This document shows, piece by piece, positions 63,969 to 64,000 of a DNA stretch of 64,000 bases. Numbering within the stretch: the stretch's first letter is position 1; the number at the start of each line of letters is the position of its first letter. The notes beneath the pieces were generated by a model that worked only from the letters and a program-made list of their open reading frames with translations, was not told the DNA's origin and ran no database searches. The translations under genes were made by a program, and so were the position numbers. This DNA is from Sedimentisphaerales bacterium. GTDB lineage: Bacteria > Planctomycetota > Phycisphaerae > Sedimentisphaerales > SG8-4. The stretch is taken from positions 1 to 64,000 of the forward strand of contig JAFGCA010000275.1 of NCBI GenBank assembly GCA_016932895.1. The letters are read 5' to 3'.

Positions 63969-64000
63969 AGGCGCCTTGCTCTCGATGCCCTGACCGCCGC

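Overview
This is a GC-rich, bacterial chromosomal window of about 64 kb. I infer a planctomycete, most likely of the Phycisphaerae/Sedimentisphaerales kind. The grounds are: eight pseudopilin or pseudopilin-like genes carrying the Cys-x-x-Asn-Leu signature of planctomycetal pseudopilins, exported proteins with C-terminal dockerin-type repeats, a GLUG-repeat giant, a DUF1080 lipoprotein, a formylglycine-dependent sulfatase beside a PL8 polysaccharide lyase, a TIGR02999-like ECF sigma factor next to a Ser/Thr kinase, and intergenic NKAN/RTQF/ETKPI-type repeats. No database was searched, so the placement rests on family knowledge. I saw no rRNA, tRNA, CRISPR array or prophage.

Layout. 0-6.4 kb: pseudopilins, a family-21-like glycosyltransferase, an exported FG-GAP propeller, and a pseudo-receiver plus diguanylate cyclase pair. 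6.5-13.2 kb: an unknown membrane protein, adenosylhomocysteinase, an exported TIM-barrel-like protein and transketolase, all on the minus strand. 13.9-22.9 kb: polysaccharide-related secreted proteins (beta-helix with CBM6-like domain, PL8 lyase, sulfatase, dockerin beta-helix) interrupted by a COQ7-like diiron protein. 24-31 kb: an orphan ParA, an ECF sigma/anti-sigma/PDZ operon, a DUF1080 lipoprotein, and a STAS protein followed by a four-CBS plus PAS protein. 31-40 kb: a large dockerin protein, then a minus-strand run of a BamB-like propeller, three pseudopilin-like proteins that have lost the prepilin cleavage motif, one normal pseudopilin and a small membrane protein. 40-51 kb: GNAT enzyme, small lipoproteins, a PilX-like protein, an NhaC antiporter and a GLUG-repeat protein. 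51-64 kb: two pseudopilins, an SGNH hydrolase, an ECF sigma factor with a kinase/FGE-like/hydrolase-like fusion, an Ig/SGNH/SnoaL lipoprotein, gene remnants, an NHL-type propeller and an O-methyltransferase.

The most unusual things are small. (1) A 167-bp palindromic element is present twice (42.6 kb and 61.3 kb, inverted relative to each other). It has long terminal inverted repeats, and its internal hairpins keep perfect pairing through paired base changes. (2) A 76-nt leader-like repeat (58.7 kb and 61.1 kb) has all six differences falling outside its two predicted stems. (3) The kinase fusion has an FGE-like domain without the catalytic cysteines and a hydrolase-like domain with Asp where the nucleophilic Ser is expected. 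(4) There is a tandem array of pseudopilin-like proteins that cannot be processed by the usual prepilin peptidase motif.

How the genes fit together: much of the window is an extracytoplasmic polysaccharide-handling and surface-protein inventory (lyase, sulfatase, beta-helices, dockerin proteins, SGNH hydrolases). It is accompanied by envelope-sensing regulators: two ECF sigma systems, a kinase with a periplasmic-side sensor fold, STAS/CBS proteins and c-di-GMP synthesis. Housekeeping genes (ahcY, tkt, nhaC) are scattered among them. Coding density is modest and intergenic DNA holds repeats and gene remnants.
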